This document shows, piece by piece, positions 34,246 through 43,006 of a stretch of DNA of 64,000 nucleotides. Source of the DNA: Glutamicibacter sp002979865 (GTDB taxonomy: Bacteria > Actinomycetota > Actinomycetes > Actinomycetales > Micrococcaceae); assembly GCF_050030965.1 (NCBI RefSeq), contig NZ_CP188297.1:3534001-3598000 (forward strand), in the 5' to 3' direction. Position 1 is the first letter of the stretch. Every line of letters begins with the position of its first letter. Both the position numbers and the translations under genes were made by a program. The notes beneath the pieces are model-generated. The model saw nothing but the letters and a program-made list of their open reading frames with translations. It had not been told where the DNA came from and searched no databases.

Positions 34246-34455
34246 CTATTTCTGTGCCGCTTCCGCATCGTCAGAGATGACGTACGCGGCGGCTTCCCTT
34301 GCGGCGTTTACCCGCCAGTCGCGCTCTAACAGGAGTACGGCCGGATCAATGCGCAGATTCTTGGCTATCCGCACGTAGTGCTTGAACTGGGCGCTCTCCC
34401 GCAGGTACTCGACTAGCGGTCGGTAGGGTCCAGCGGAGTCAGATCCTCCGCCCAA
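34246..34455 (-). CDS. Tail assembly chaperone, frameshifted C-terminal part
   Basis: About 69 codons in the -1 frame relative to the upstream chaperone gene; the first possible codon of this reading frame in the overlap is at 34455. The peptide has PYRPLVEYLRESAQFKHYVRI and an Ala/Glu-rich end. It lacks a good ribosome-binding site, and it ends just before the tape measure. The arrangement matches the G/GT-type chaperone pair that is made by programmed -1 frameshifting. No canonical slippery heptamer was found. Confidence 0.6.
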   Translation of the reverse strand: MGGGSDSAGPYRPLVEYLRESAQFKHYVRIAKNLRIDPAVLLLERDWRVNAAREAAAYVISDDAEAAQK

Positions 34456-34997
34456 CCGGCCTCACGCAGGACGGCGCCGCCCATCGTTGAGGTGCCGGCG
34501 TCACCGAGGAACGCGCGAATGGAGGCCTGGACGTCGTCAGGGTGCCCGGTCGCTTCAAGCAATTCGTCGCTGTTCAGCAGCAGTGGTTCGCCGTCCTGGT
34601 CGAAGACTTGCTTGCGGTCCTTGCCGGTGCCCTTGTAGATCGCGGTGTTCTTTTCAGCGAGCAGTCGGGCGGACATCTTCGCGTTGGAGAACTCGCCGCC
34701 CTTTGCACCTGCACGGCGTGCGGAACGATTGCCGCGCGCGAACTTGTCGTAGGCCTTCACTTCGGCTTCGGTGACGAGCGCGTTGAATTCCAGCGACCAG
34801 TCGCCAGGGCGGTTTGTCACTGGGTAGGACACGATGTTGTCGGTAACTTCGGATGCGGCATCGAGGAACTTGCCCAGAAGGTCATCGGAGTGGTCGAAGG
34901 TTTCTTCCTGATCCTGGTAAGCCACCTCCTCAGCCGCGGCGCCGTTCTCCTCGTCAGCTTCGAAACCGTACTCTTCGTCAACCTGGTTGCTGGTCAT
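34413..34997 (-). CDS. Tail assembly chaperone (short, non-shifted product)
   Basis: 194 aa, acidic N-terminus (VDEEYGFEADEENGAA) and a helical body. Start ATG at 34997. Immediately upstream of tape measure and after tube and sheath, the typical position of the chaperone that loads on the tape measure. It should give a second, longer product by frameshift into the next reading frame. Confidence 0.72.
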   Translation of the reverse strand: MTSNQVDEEYGFEADEENGAAAEEVAYQDQEETFDHSDDLLGKFLDAASEVTDNIVSYPVTNRPGDWSLEFNALVTEAEVKAYDKFARGNRSARRAGAKGGEFSNAKMSARLLAEKNTAIYKGTGKDRKQVFDQDGEPLLLNSDELLEATGHPDDVQASIRAFLGDAGTSTMGGAVLREAGWAEDLTPLDPTDR

Positions 34998-35026
34998 GCT
35001 TTCCCCTATGAGAGTTGTGTGTGCAT

Positions 35027-35067
35027 AAAAAATGGACACCCCCACCATGTGATTTGTGGGGGTGTCC
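35027..35067 (-). terminator. Strong terminator after tail tube gene
   Basis: Perfect 12-bp stem (35034-35045 with 35056-35067) followed on the minus strand by ATTTTTT. Placed 46 nt after the tube stop and before the chaperone gene, it would reduce readthrough, giving more tube and sheath than chaperone and tape measure. Confidence 0.75.
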
Positions 35068-35113
35068 GTGTGGGATGACTGGTCTAAGCGACTACCGTCC
35101 CAGGGCGCACCGT

Positions 35114-35521
35114 TTACGCCGGACCGGAAGTAGCGAAAGTCAGGGTGACTTCTGCACGGTCACCGGTCGCGTTGGAATCCACGTCCGGGAACGTGACACC
35201 GGTCAGCAGGCACATCTTGTAGATGATCGGCTTGCCCTTTTTCATCAGGTTTGTGTCAGTCGGCTGAATGGTGATCAGGTGGTACGACTTGTTGATGTTC
35301 TTCGACAGCTTCTTGTAATCCTCGAAGAACGCAGGATTGAAGCCACGCGTGAGGACCAGGTCCTCGAAGGTCGGCGGGGTACCGATGATCTCTTCGCGCA
35401 GCGACCCACCGTTGCGGTACTTCACCGGGGTGCCGGAGCCGTTACCACCAGTCTTGGTGTTCCAGTTCCCCTTGATGCCGCTGATAGTGACAATGAACTG
35501 GTTCTTTGTTGATGTAGTCAC
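35114..35521 (-). CDS. Major tail tube protein
   Basis: 135 aa. Short beta-rich protein beginning MTTSTKNQFIVTISGIKGNW, with ITIQPTDTNLMKKG and a C-terminal EVTLTFATSG, matching the small tube proteins of contractile tails. Lies directly after the sheath gene in transcription order, 21 nt apart. A strong terminator follows. Confidence 0.82.
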   Translation of the reverse strand: MTTSTKNQFIVTISGIKGNWNTKTGGNGSGTPVKYRNGGSLREEIIGTPPTFEDLVLTRGFNPAFFEDYKKLSKNINKSYHLITIQPTDTNLMKKGKPIIYKMCLLTGVTFPDVDSNATGDRAEVTLTFATSGPA

Positions 35522-35542
35522 AGGTCAAATCTCCTTATCTCG

Positions 35543-36985
35543 TTAGAAGGCGCCCTGCAGCGGGACCTTGATGATTTCGACGCGGATCCAGTCCGCCGTC
35601 GGCGACAGGCGGATCATGACGGTCACGTTCAGGATGTTCGCGGCCAGGGACGACAGAGGGTTGTTCGACTGGTTCACGGTTACCTGGTAGCCCGGGTCGA
35701 TTTCGTCGCCGTCCCGCACCAGGGCGAACAGGCCTCCAGCGTCGGCGATGTTCGCGACGTATCCTTCCACTTCGCCCTCAACGCGGCCCATCAGATGGCC
35801 AAGGCCGTCGATTGGTTCGCCGACGTAAGGTTCTAGGAGATTCTTCAGCTCGCGGCCGAGGTTGTTCAGCACGTCACGGTCCGAAATGGCGGACATCTCC
35901 GGGTTAGTCGCGAGCGATGCCCAACCGTACAAGCGGACCTTGGTGCCGGTAGTCACGATGCCGTTGACCTTCGCATCGTTCAGCCGGTTATTCAACGCAG
36001 TATTCACCGGTACGTTGGTGCCGATCGCCCACTGCAACTGGGCAATGTCACCGAACGGCTTACGCCAGTAGCCGACCTGGTCATGTGCTCGCGCACGAAC
36101 CGCAGCCACGTATCCCTCAGGGCTGATGGTGCGGCTACCCGAGCCGTCAGGGATCACCAAGTGCGGGTAGAACAACCCTGCGCTGTCACCGGCGCCGCTC
36201 ACATAGTTGTCCGCTTCAAGGATCAGGTCGTTGGCGGTAGTCTCGATAGCTGGCGCCAGGATAGCCACGCGCTTATTCGCGGACGCATAGCCGATCAGCT
36301 GCGCACCGATCACACTCGCGGGATAACCCGGCGCAGCTACCGATCCGCCTTCGCCCAGATCGCCGGCTAGCGCCAAGGCGCTGATCACGTGCTCGACAGT
36401 GACCGATGCGCGGTCATCCGATCCGCCAGCAAGCGGTGTCACAGCGATCACTGCCGGTATGTTGACTGGCGCTTCGGAAACGGAGCCCAGGTCGGTGATG
36501 TTGACCAGCGGGGATTTCGCCGATGCCGAAACCAGTTCTGCAGGCGTGGTGCCGGTAAGGATTTCCATCACTTCACCGTCCAGGCGGATTGTGATGTTCA
36601 CGCCTGCGCCAGCAGTGGTAACTTCAGCAGTCAAGGCACCGTTGTAGGAACCTGGGCTAACAGCACTGATCTGCAACGTGTCCGCCGCCGCGCCATCGAC
36701 AAGCTTCAGGACGTCCTTCATAGCGGCAGGGCCAACCACACGGGACACGATCAGCTCAGAGCCGCCCTCTTCGAAGAACAGGCGTGCAGTGTCGTAGCCG
36801 GTCGCGCTGTACGAGGTGCGTGCACCGTACAAGGCTTCGTAGTCCGCGATGGAGCGGACCAGTAGTGCTCGATCCGTGGGGCCGGTCGTGGTGATCGCTG
36901 CCATCTGGAATCGTCCAGAAATCGGGCCGTCATTGACAGGGCCTGAGCGGATGGTCGTGGAAATTTCGACACCGATCTTACTCAT
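35543..36985 (-). CDS. Contractile tail sheath protein
   Basis: 480 aa, the usual size. Recognised by the N-terminal GVEISTTIRSGPVNDGPISG, TTTGPTDRALLVRSIADYEALYG, then YDTARLFFEEGGSELIVSRV. The C-terminal domain includes NVTVMIRLSPTADWIRVEI, the conserved handshake region. Its presence, with gp25 and J proteins, shows a myovirus-type tail. Start overlaps the previous gene by 8 nt. Confidence 0.93.
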   Translation of the reverse strand: MSKIGVEISTTIRSGPVNDGPISGRFQMAAITTTGPTDRALLVRSIADYEALYGARTSYSATGYDTARLFFEEGGSELIVSRVVGPAAMKDVLKLVDGAAADTLQISAVSPGSYNGALTAEVTTAGAGVNITIRLDGEVMEILTGTTPAELVSASAKSPLVNITDLGSVSEAPVNIPAVIAVTPLAGGSDDRASVTVEHVISALALAGDLGEGGSVAAPGYPASVIGAQLIGYASANKRVAILAPAIETTANDLILEADNYVSGAGDSAGLFYPHLVIPDGSGSRTISPEGYVAAVRARAHDQVGYWRKPFGDIAQLQWAIGTNVPVNTALNNRLNDAKVNGIVTTGTKVRLYGWASLATNPEMSAISDRDVLNNLGRELKNLLEPYVGEPIDGLGHLMGRVEGEVEGYVANIADAGGLFALVRDGDEIDPGYQVTVNQSNNPLSSLAANILNVTVMIRLSPTADWIRVEIIKVPLQGAF

Positions 36986-37208
36986 CGGTTGCCTCCTTCA
37001 TCTTGGCTGGCTTGCTTGGCTTGGGTAGGATCGGGTCGCGCGGTTTCCCTACCGTTGGGATGATGATCCGCCCGGAATCAACTAATCCCTTCGTGACGGG
37101 GTCGGACAGGTTTCCCTGCGCGGATGCGTTGCCGTCTAGCTGGTGGCCTTCGCTGGTGAAAATCACCGGCCAAGGCTGAGGATTATGGACTCGAATCGTG
37201 TCACTCAT
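36978..37208 (-). CDS. Small head-tail region protein
   Basis: 76 aa. MSDTIRVHNPQPWPVIF start followed by Gly/Asp-rich and a Lys/Pro-rich tail (KPSKPAKMKEATDE). The small size, position and Pro/Lys tail recall minor structural proteins. No family recognised. Confidence 0.5.
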   Translation of the reverse strand: MSDTIRVHNPQPWPVIFTSEGHQLDGNASAQGNLSDPVTKGLVDSGRIIIPTVGKPRDPILPKPSKPAKMKEATDE

Positions 37209-37212
37209 GGGT

Positions 37213-37854
37213 TCAGGGTGCTTCCTCTCCGATTACCTGTGTGGGAGGGTCGCCTTCTTCGCTTCCCCGGTCCAGCAGCCCCACCCAGAGGTTCAGCTTG
37301 CCTGGCAAAGTATTCGGGTCCAGGGTGATCGGTAGTTTCTCGATGACGAGTACTTCAAATTCGGCGTAGCTGCCAGCAATGTATTTGGACCCGCCGTCGT
37401 TGCCGGTGATATCGCTGAATGACTCACGGAAAGTTGCCGGGTCAATAACCGCTGATTCGCCGTTCTTCCCATACAGGCCCCGGTGCATCAGCAATGCGCC
37501 TCGCAAAGCCGTTGCAGTTCGTTTCTGGGCCAAGGACGTGGCCGTGTAATTCGCGCCGGTCACGTACAGCCACACTCTGAATTGGTACCGAATTTCGTAT
37601 TCGTCAAAGAACCCATCGGAGGAAATCTGCCGGGTAGAACTGCGCGGGCCGGTCTCAAGTTCCTCGATCATCGCTGCAGGGAATGCGTTCAAAGCGACCG
37701 CATCAACCACCGAAGGATAAATGTTGTCGACTGCCGGGATGCGCAGCTCACCGGCCGGAATTCCCCCTTCACGGATCATGTACTCCATGAATGGGCGCAA
37801 ACGAGTGGCAACCGCCTGATGTAGCAGTGTGGTGATGGCTTCGTGGCCGAGCAT
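37213..37854 (-). CDS. Tail terminator-like protein
   Basis: 213 aa. Likely in the tail-terminator/neck class by position (after the connector and G-like gene, before sheath) and by fold-like segments: YEIRYQFRVWLYVTG and a central helical region. Not recognised by a firm motif. Starts TAATG with its upstream gene. Confidence 0.5.
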   Translation of the reverse strand: MLGHEAITTLLHQAVATRLRPFMEYMIREGGIPAGELRIPAVDNIYPSVVDAVALNAFPAAMIEELETGPRSSTRQISSDGFFDEYEIRYQFRVWLYVTGANYTATSLAQKRTATALRGALLMHRGLYGKNGESAVIDPATFRESFSDITGNDGGSKYIAGSYAEFEVLVIEKLPITLDPNTLPGKLNLWVGLLDRGSEEGDPPTQVIGEEAP

Positions 37855-38315
37855 TAAGTGTTCCCCTCAATTAGGTATCGCTGGAGGACTTTCGCCCACT
37901 CGCGCTGTTCATCAACAGGAATATCCCCGATGAGACGGCGGGCAGGCATGTGCCGTGTCCCGTTCTGATGGAATGCCGCATAAGCGACCTGCGTACCGAC
38001 CGTCATGGACTTCCGGTTGAACTCCCGGATACCCAACTTCCCGGCGAGCGAATCTTTCAGCTCACCGGTGCGAACGAGGATTGGGCGGCCCGGATAGTGG
38101 GTTGCTTTCCATGCCCCGTATTTTGGAGACAGGGGTGACCAGCCGCCAGACATGGTGGAACCTTGCGAAGAGAAGTTCTTCTTCTGCAGTTCCACGAACC
38201 GGTCAGCCAGCCCGTCCCAGACGGGTGTGGGGTCTTCGATGCGTTGCGAGAATCGTTCGAGCACCATGCCGAACGCTTTGAACCCGTCGCCGGCGAAGAT
38301 CAGCCCTGTCCCCAT
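37854..38315 (-). CDS. Phage virion morphogenesis (gpG/tail completion-like) protein
   Basis: 153 aa. Shows the pattern of the virion morphogenesis family: MSGGWSPLSPKYGAWK, PILVRTGELKDSL, GTQVAYAAFHQNGTR and MPARRLIG. This family joins head and tail. Overlaps the next gene as TAATG. Confidence 0.82.
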   Translation of the reverse strand: MGTGLIFAGDGFKAFGMVLERFSQRIEDPTPVWDGLADRFVELQKKNFSSQGSTMSGGWSPLSPKYGAWKATHYPGRPILVRTGELKDSLAGKLGIREFNRKSMTVGTQVAYAAFHQNGTRHMPARRLIGDIPVDEQREWAKVLQRYLIEGNT

Positions 38316-38318
38316 TGG

Positions 38319-38837
38319 TTACCACTCCAAATCGTCGGTTATCGATGCTTCGCGGAATGTGCCCCGGATGGATCCGCCTCGACCAGCACCGCCGGTGTTC
38401 GGGTCGGTTTCATCTTTGAGGAGCTTGTCGATCATCAAAGCGAGCGCTTCCAAATCACGATTGAATCGGTCCCAAAGCTCCGCGGAGTACGATGCTTGAT
38501 CGTTTATCCCGGCTTTCGTGGGGAACACGGCGCTGATCAGTGTTGCGGCCGCGCCGACCGTGACGATGCCGTTGCATGTCGCCAGGACACTGGACAGCGA
38601 GTCCTCATTCTTCAGATAGTGACGGCGCAATAAGCGGCCGTCGACAATGCCGATCACGTCAGCGATGTAGTGCGTGACCATCGCCTCTGTGACCGTGGCA
38701 TCCTCCGCACGGTTGGCCCACGTATCCACACCCGCAGGTGGCACAGGAACCTGCTCTGGTGTTTCAGTATTGAGACGGACGTGCGGGGCCAGCCCCAGCA
38801 CACGGCTGACACTGACCCCTTCACCGATGGTTGCCAT
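38319..38837 (-). CDS. Head-tail connector region protein
   Basis: 172 aa. Start ATG at 38837, overlapping as TAATG. Contains YADVIGIVDGRLLRRHYL-like helical part (here HYIADVIGIVDGRLLRR) and DLEALALMIDKLL. The likely adaptor between capsid and tail; assigned by gene order only. Confidence 0.5.
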   Translation of the reverse strand: MATIGEGVSVSRVLGLAPHVRLNTETPEQVPVPPAGVDTWANRAEDATVTEAMVTHYIADVIGIVDGRLLRRHYLKNEDSLSSVLATCNGIVTVGAAATLISAVFPTKAGINDQASYSAELWDRFNRDLEALALMIDKLLKDETDPNTGGAGRGGSIRGTFREASITDDLEW

Positions 38838-39295
38838 TAGGCTGGCTTCACCATGCCACGGCTGAGCAGCCATGACGCTTGCTTTTCATCCAAGGTGACG
38901 ATGCTTCCGGCTGAGTGCATCCGGCCGTCGGCACCGCCCAGGGCTGTGGCCAGCACGATGTATTCAGCTCCGCTCGACTCAGCGCCGTCAACGGTTTCGC
39001 TTGCAGGTGCTGGTTCTTCCGCCTGTGGTTCGGATGCAGGATCGGTTTCAGCCTCCGGCACGACCTTTGGGTCGCTATCCGAAGTCCCCTTACCCTCATC
39101 TTCTCCGGTGCCCTCGGGAACCACTGGAAGATCTGCTTTCTTACCTTCCGCGTCAACGACCGCTTTGGCAGCCAAATCCGGATTGACGAACTGAAGCAAA
39201 TCCGCGCTCACACCATCGGCAGGTTTTGCCTCGGTCGAATCAGCCTCAGCCTTCGTGTCCGCAGGCTTCGTAGTACTACGCTTCGTGGTGGCCAC
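38837..39295 (-). CDS. Acidic capsid-region protein
   Basis: 152 aa. Start GTG at 39295 with AGGAGGAATT just upstream. The N-terminal two-thirds is low-complexity, Lys/Ala/Glu/Pro-rich; the last ~45 residues form a small domain (EYIVLATALGGADGRMHSAG, DEKQASWLLSRGMV) like those often found after major capsid genes. Function not known. Confidence 0.55.
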   Translation of the reverse strand: MATTKRSTTKPADTKAEADSTEAKPADGVSADLLQFVNPDLAAKAVVDAEGKKADLPVVPEGTGEDEGKGTSDSDPKVVPEAETDPASEPQAEEPAPASETVDGAESSGAEYIVLATALGGADGRMHSAGSIVTLDEKQASWLLSRGMVKPA

Positions 39296-39303
39296 AATTC
39301 CTC

Positions 39304-40182
39304 CTAGGAGAAGACGAGCTTGGTGATCGCCTTCGGGTTGGTGATGACCGGTACGTTCTCGTACCAAGCCTGAACACGCTGAACGTTGCGCTCTTCCACG
39401 GCGTAGGACTTGACCTGTAGGCCGCCCATTTCGTCGCGTAGCGAGCCGATGATCTTCGACTGGAAGATGAACATTTCACCGCGCTTGACCTTGCTGTTCT
39501 TGATCCAGTGCAGGTTCGCAATGCCGTCCATGTCACCGGAGAGGACCGGGTTCAGTTCCTTGCTTTCGCGTGGGAACTGTTCACGGATTTCCTTGTCACG
39601 CAGGAAGTGCTCCAACGCGTCCAGGGGGTTGATCAGAACGGAGTCAGCGGCGTAGCCGTACTCTTCGAAGGTGTCGTTGACGAGGCTGACACCGGAGTAC
39701 ACGTCACCGATCTTGTCCGCACCAGCAGCCCAAGGGGAGGTAGGCGTGAACACGTTGATGTCCGGGTCAGTAACGATTGCATTCAACGCAACCGCAGTGT
39801 TCTTCCGGCGGCATGACGCTTCGAGGAACTGCTGCTTTTCCTTCCAAGTGGAAGTTTCGTTGCGGCGAATCGCGGCATCGGTCATTTCGATGGCCGCACC
39901 GCGCTGCTTGACCTTCTCCATCAGGTCGGCGCCTTCACCGAAGTCGAGGATCGGGAACGACGCACCGTAGGCAACTTCTGCCACGTCGCGACCGTCCAAC
40001 GGCTCATGACGGCCGGTGACACGGTTGTAAATCACTGCGCCGCCGACTGCGTCTCCACTGCCTAGTGCGTAGTCGGCAAGGGTCTTACCGTCGATGTTCG
40101 GCGTGAAAGCGTTCTTCAAGCGAGTGACGTTGGTGATGAGGCCCTTAAGGTAATTAGGGCTGACCGGCTGATCTGGGTACAT
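39304..40182 (-). CDS. Major capsid protein
   Basis: 292 aa. HK97-like capsid by position and sequence features: ALGSGDAVGGAVIYNRV, TWKEKQQFLEASCRRK, DVYSGVSLVNDTFEEYG, then LLNPLDAL-like DSVLINPLDALEHFL and GGLQVKSYAVEERNVQRV and the P-domain end TNPKAITKLVF. Between decoration and acidic proteins. Family assignment is from gene order and general pattern. Confidence 0.82.
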   Translation of the reverse strand: MYPDQPVSPNYLKGLITNVTRLKNAFTPNIDGKTLADYALGSGDAVGGAVIYNRVTGRHEPLDGRDVAEVAYGASFPILDFGEGADLMEKVKQRGAAIEMTDAAIRRNETSTWKEKQQFLEASCRRKNTAVALNAIVTDPDINVFTPTSPWAAGADKIGDVYSGVSLVNDTFEEYGYAADSVLINPLDALEHFLRDKEIREQFPRESKELNPVLSGDMDGIANLHWIKNSKVKRGEMFIFQSKIIGSLRDEMGGLQVKSYAVEERNVQRVQAWYENVPVITNPKAITKLVFS

Positions 40183-40202
40183 GGTGGGTTTGTCCCTCCT
40201 TC

Positions 40203-40574
40203 CTAGTAGAGAAAAATGCCAGCGTCGGCGCCGGTGGCGGCGGCGACGGCTACGATGCCGACTGGGCGGTCATCGACGAGAGCTTTGTCAGCTTTGCCTT
40301 CGGCACCGACCTTGACGAGGTCGCCTACGACCAGGTCAACGGCGGCGACCACTGGGATGTGGTCGTGGGTGATCAGGTGGATGACTTCTCCAACGGCGCC
40401 ATCGTGTGCGGCAACACCGGCAGGAGTTTCACCTGCCCCGGCTGGGGCGATGCTCAGCTGCGACATGGTGCCGCCGGCGGCGTACTTGACGAAACGCTTG
40501 CCGAGTACCGGGCCACCGGTCACGGTGCCGGTGACATGGTCGGGATTAGTGAAGAGTGGGCGTGCGACTGGCAT
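40203..40574 (-). CDS. Capsid decoration protein (DUF2190-like)
   Basis: 123 aa. Small Gly/Ala/Val-rich protein with SIAPAGAGETPAGVAAHDGAVGE-like sequence (SIAPAGAGETPAGVAA), VVAAVDLVVGDLVKVG and GIVAVAAATG, the hallmark of DUF2190 head decoration proteins. Adjacent to the capsid gene; the start overlaps the upstream protease stop. Confidence 0.8.
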   Translation of the reverse strand: MPVARPLFTNPDHVTGTVTGGPVLGKRFVKYAAGGTMSQLSIAPAGAGETPAGVAAHDGAVGEVIHLITHDHIPVVAAVDLVVGDLVKVGAEGKADKALVDDRPVGIVAVAAATGADAGIFLY

Positions 40575-42052
40575 TACTTGGTCCCTCCGTTCAGGAATTC
40601 AGCGTCGACTTTCATCTGCGCTTCGAGTACTGCGTTCTCGGTGCCGGCCGCATAATCTGCGGTGGCGGAACCGTATTCGGTGGTGTGGATTACTGGCTGC
40701 AAAGTGGTCAGCAACGCGGTGGTCTGTTCCTCGTTGGACGCCAGCAGGGTGCGGTAGTTGGCTTCGTCCTTGGGGTGGATGCGACCTTCACGTTTCGCGG
40801 TGGCGATAATCGCGTCGTGGCGACGGCTGGTTTCAACCTTTGCGCCTGCCTGGATTGTCCGTTCTGCGGCGGTCAGGCGTGCCTGCATATCTGCGAACTG
40901 CGCGGCGCTCATCTGCACGGTTTCTGGTGCGGATGCTGCCGGGGTTGCCTTGGCTGCTGCGATCGGTTCTGCACCTGCCGGGGCTTCCTCTGTCGCCGCA
41001 GTTTCACCGTTGTCGGAGGTGTCGCCTGCTTCGACCTCAGCTTCGTCGGCTGGGGTTAGGGCTGCCAGGACGGCATCGTCGGTGACTTCTGCGGAAATCA
41101 GGCCCTGCTCGCGCAGCTTCTTGATCTGCTCTGGGGTCATGATGTCCTCCTTGCTTGGGGTGTCGGTAATGCGTTTGCCTGCCACCACGACGGCCGCTGG
41201 CTTCTGTACGCTCACAGATTGCTTTTTAGTGCGGGTGAAGTGTGGGAGGGTGCTGCTTTGCGCAACTGGCTCAAAACTGGTGCGCCGAACTACTTGCTCA
41301 GGCTGTCCGGAGAGCGTCACGGTGCCGTCGGTGTTGATCGTGAACGTCTCACGCAGGTATGCGGAACCCTCAGTGGTTTCGTTCTCGTAGATCACCATCG
41401 AGTCATCTAGGTCAGCGACCCACACGTACTCGTTGGCTCCTACCCGGCTGTCCAGCGCGGTGCGTAGCTGGTTGCGCAACGATTCGAATGTGTGGCCACC
41501 GGCTAGGGCGTAGTGTCCTGTTGCGTCCACTACGTGCCGGATGACTTTGTGTTTCCCGGAGAACGCTTGATGGATTGCTCCGAGTCCGGACACTGCCGGC
41601 GGCGACTCCCCCAGGAGGGCAACCGCGGTCAGCACGAACGGGAATTCCGCGATCACATCACCTTCTGCCTCCTGCAGGACCACAGCCGGAGTGATCTCCA
41701 CCGAACGGAACGGATACGCGGATGCCATGACGGTGGCGAGCTCTTCGGGAACGTTGATGAAGTCACCTAGCAGGGTGCCGCCCTCGTCATCGGTGATGCG
41801 CAAGTTGTTGACCTGCCCGTAGGCTGGTTCACCATCGCCTGCGAAATAGTCGGGGTTGTCGAATCGGTTGTCAGCATGTCCGAGTTTGATCACTCCCGGA
41901 TCCAGGCGCGCGTCTTGCGATGCGGCGTAGATCGCTTCCAGGAGTTCGAGCGTGACTGTTCCATCACCTTGGATGGGATGCCACTGACCGACACGGAACA
42001 AGGGCACGTCTGTGACCGTTGTGTAAGTTTTGGTGGTCTCTGTCTTAGCCAT
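40574..42052 (-). CDS. Head maturation protease/scaffold (Mu gpI-like)
   Basis: 492 aa. The N-terminal ~300 residues match Mu-like prophage protease I: RVGQWHPIQGDGTVTLELLEAIYAA-type start (FRVGQWHPIQG), VIKLGHADNRFDNPDYFAGDG and FPFVLTAVALLGESPPAVSG. The C-terminal part (about 320-490) is Glu/Ala-rich and helical (scaffold). Cleavage of this kind prepares the head for packaging. Confidence 0.82.
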   Translation of the reverse strand: MAKTETTKTYTTVTDVPLFRVGQWHPIQGDGTVTLELLEAIYAASQDARLDPGVIKLGHADNRFDNPDYFAGDGEPAYGQVNNLRITDDEGGTLLGDFINVPEELATVMASAYPFRSVEITPAVVLQEAEGDVIAEFPFVLTAVALLGESPPAVSGLGAIHQAFSGKHKVIRHVVDATGHYALAGGHTFESLRNQLRTALDSRVGANEYVWVADLDDSMVIYENETTEGSAYLRETFTINTDGTVTLSGQPEQVVRRTSFEPVAQSSTLPHFTRTKKQSVSVQKPAAVVVAGKRITDTPSKEDIMTPEQIKKLREQGLISAEVTDDAVLAALTPADEAEVEAGDTSDNGETAATEEAPAGAEPIAAAKATPAASAPETVQMSAAQFADMQARLTAAERTIQAGAKVETSRRHDAIIATAKREGRIHPKDEANYRTLLASNEEQTTALLTTLQPVIHTTEYGSATADYAAGTENAVLEAQMKVDAEFLNGGTK

Positions 42053-42106
42053 GGGACGAGCATGGGAAAACCCGGGCTCCCTGTGTGGGATGCGCGGGCT
42101 GGGTGG

Positions 42107-43006
42107 TTATTCGGTGGATACGTCGTAGATAAAGAGCAGGCTTCCGCGGCACCGTCCGCTGCCTTGGCAGGCACCGTAGTACCCGAACTGGTACTCGTTG
42201 GTGGCTTCTTCGAGCGACTCGTATTTCTTCCCATCGACTGCGGCGCAACGACGACATGTGGCGCCGTCTAGGAGTTCCGAGGCATAGCACTCTGACGCTT
42301 CCAGATCGGTGCCGGTTTCGTTCCGGGCTATGCCGGTGGCCGCGTGAACGGACTGGCGTGCTTGATCGACCGCACCCGCCGGTTTGATCTTCTCCACCAG
42401 TTCCTCGACCAGTCCTTCTTTGGTCAGTCGCCCACCGAGGGCGATGGCAGGTTGCGCGAGGTGTTCCTGAGTTTTCTGGGTGATCCACGTCCAAGACCGG
42501 TTGACAGGTGGGGCGGCGAGCAGGTCGGCGCGCGGTCCCAGCTCTAACACTGGTAGCCCTTTGCCACCGCCTTGTCGGACGTACTCTTGGTACGCGGTAC
42601 CAGCGGATATAGCAAACACGGCCTGCAGCGCTTCGCGCAGTTCGGTGGCGGCGTCGTCAAGGAGCTTGCGGATCTGCTCTGGGGTTTCTGCGATCATGGC
42701 CGAGAGTTCTTCGAGTGCTTCGCCTGCGGTGACGGTAGACCGTGTTCCAAAGATGAGTGCCAAGAGATTGGTGAGCAGGTTGGTGTGCGTGGTTTCGACA
42801 ATTCGAGTCACTTCACCGACAGCTTGATCGAGGTTGTCTTCCATTTCGCCGAAGTGAGCCTGCGCCCGGTATTCATGCTCGAACAATGCGCGCGTGGCTA
42901 CGCGGGGTGAGAGGCCGGCGGCTTGTTCCTCCGCAATGAGCTGGTCAGTGAGCTGCTCAATAGCAAGTGTGGCCAACAGCTCGGTGCAGTTCTCACACAC
43001 TCTCAT
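42107..43006 (-). CDS. MuF-like minor head protein
   Basis: 299 aa. C-terminal MuF domain: DGATCRRCAAVDGKKYESL with the CxxC-x3-DGK motif, then YGACQGSGRCRG. N-terminal helical part includes another CxxC (MRVCENC). MuF proteins are minor capsid components beside the portal. Start at the ATG at 43006, inside the end of the portal gene (overlap 14 nt). Confidence 0.85.
   Translation of the reverse strand: MRVCENCTELLATLAIEQLTDQLIAEEQAAGLSPRVATRALFEHEYRAQAHFGEMEDNLDQAVGEVTRIVETTHTNLLTNLLALIFGTRSTVTAGEALEELSAMIAETPEQIRKLLDDAATELREALQAVFAISAGTAYQEYVRQGGGKGLPVLELGPRADLLAAPPVNRSWTWITQKTQEHLAQPAIALGGRLTKEGLVEELVEKIKPAGAVDQARQSVHAATGIARNETGTDLEASECYASELLDGATCRRCAAVDGKKYESLEEATNEYQFGYYGACQGSGRCRGSLLFIYDVSTE

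Noticed and set aside
34400..34500. Lambda-type slippery heptamer
   Set aside because: No GGGAAAG-like or XXXYYYZ sequence occurs in frame in the overlap, so the exact shift site is not claimed.
40216..41390. + strand reading frames opposite decoration and protease genes
   Set aside because: Ala/Ser/Arg-rich shadows with no ribosome-binding sites.
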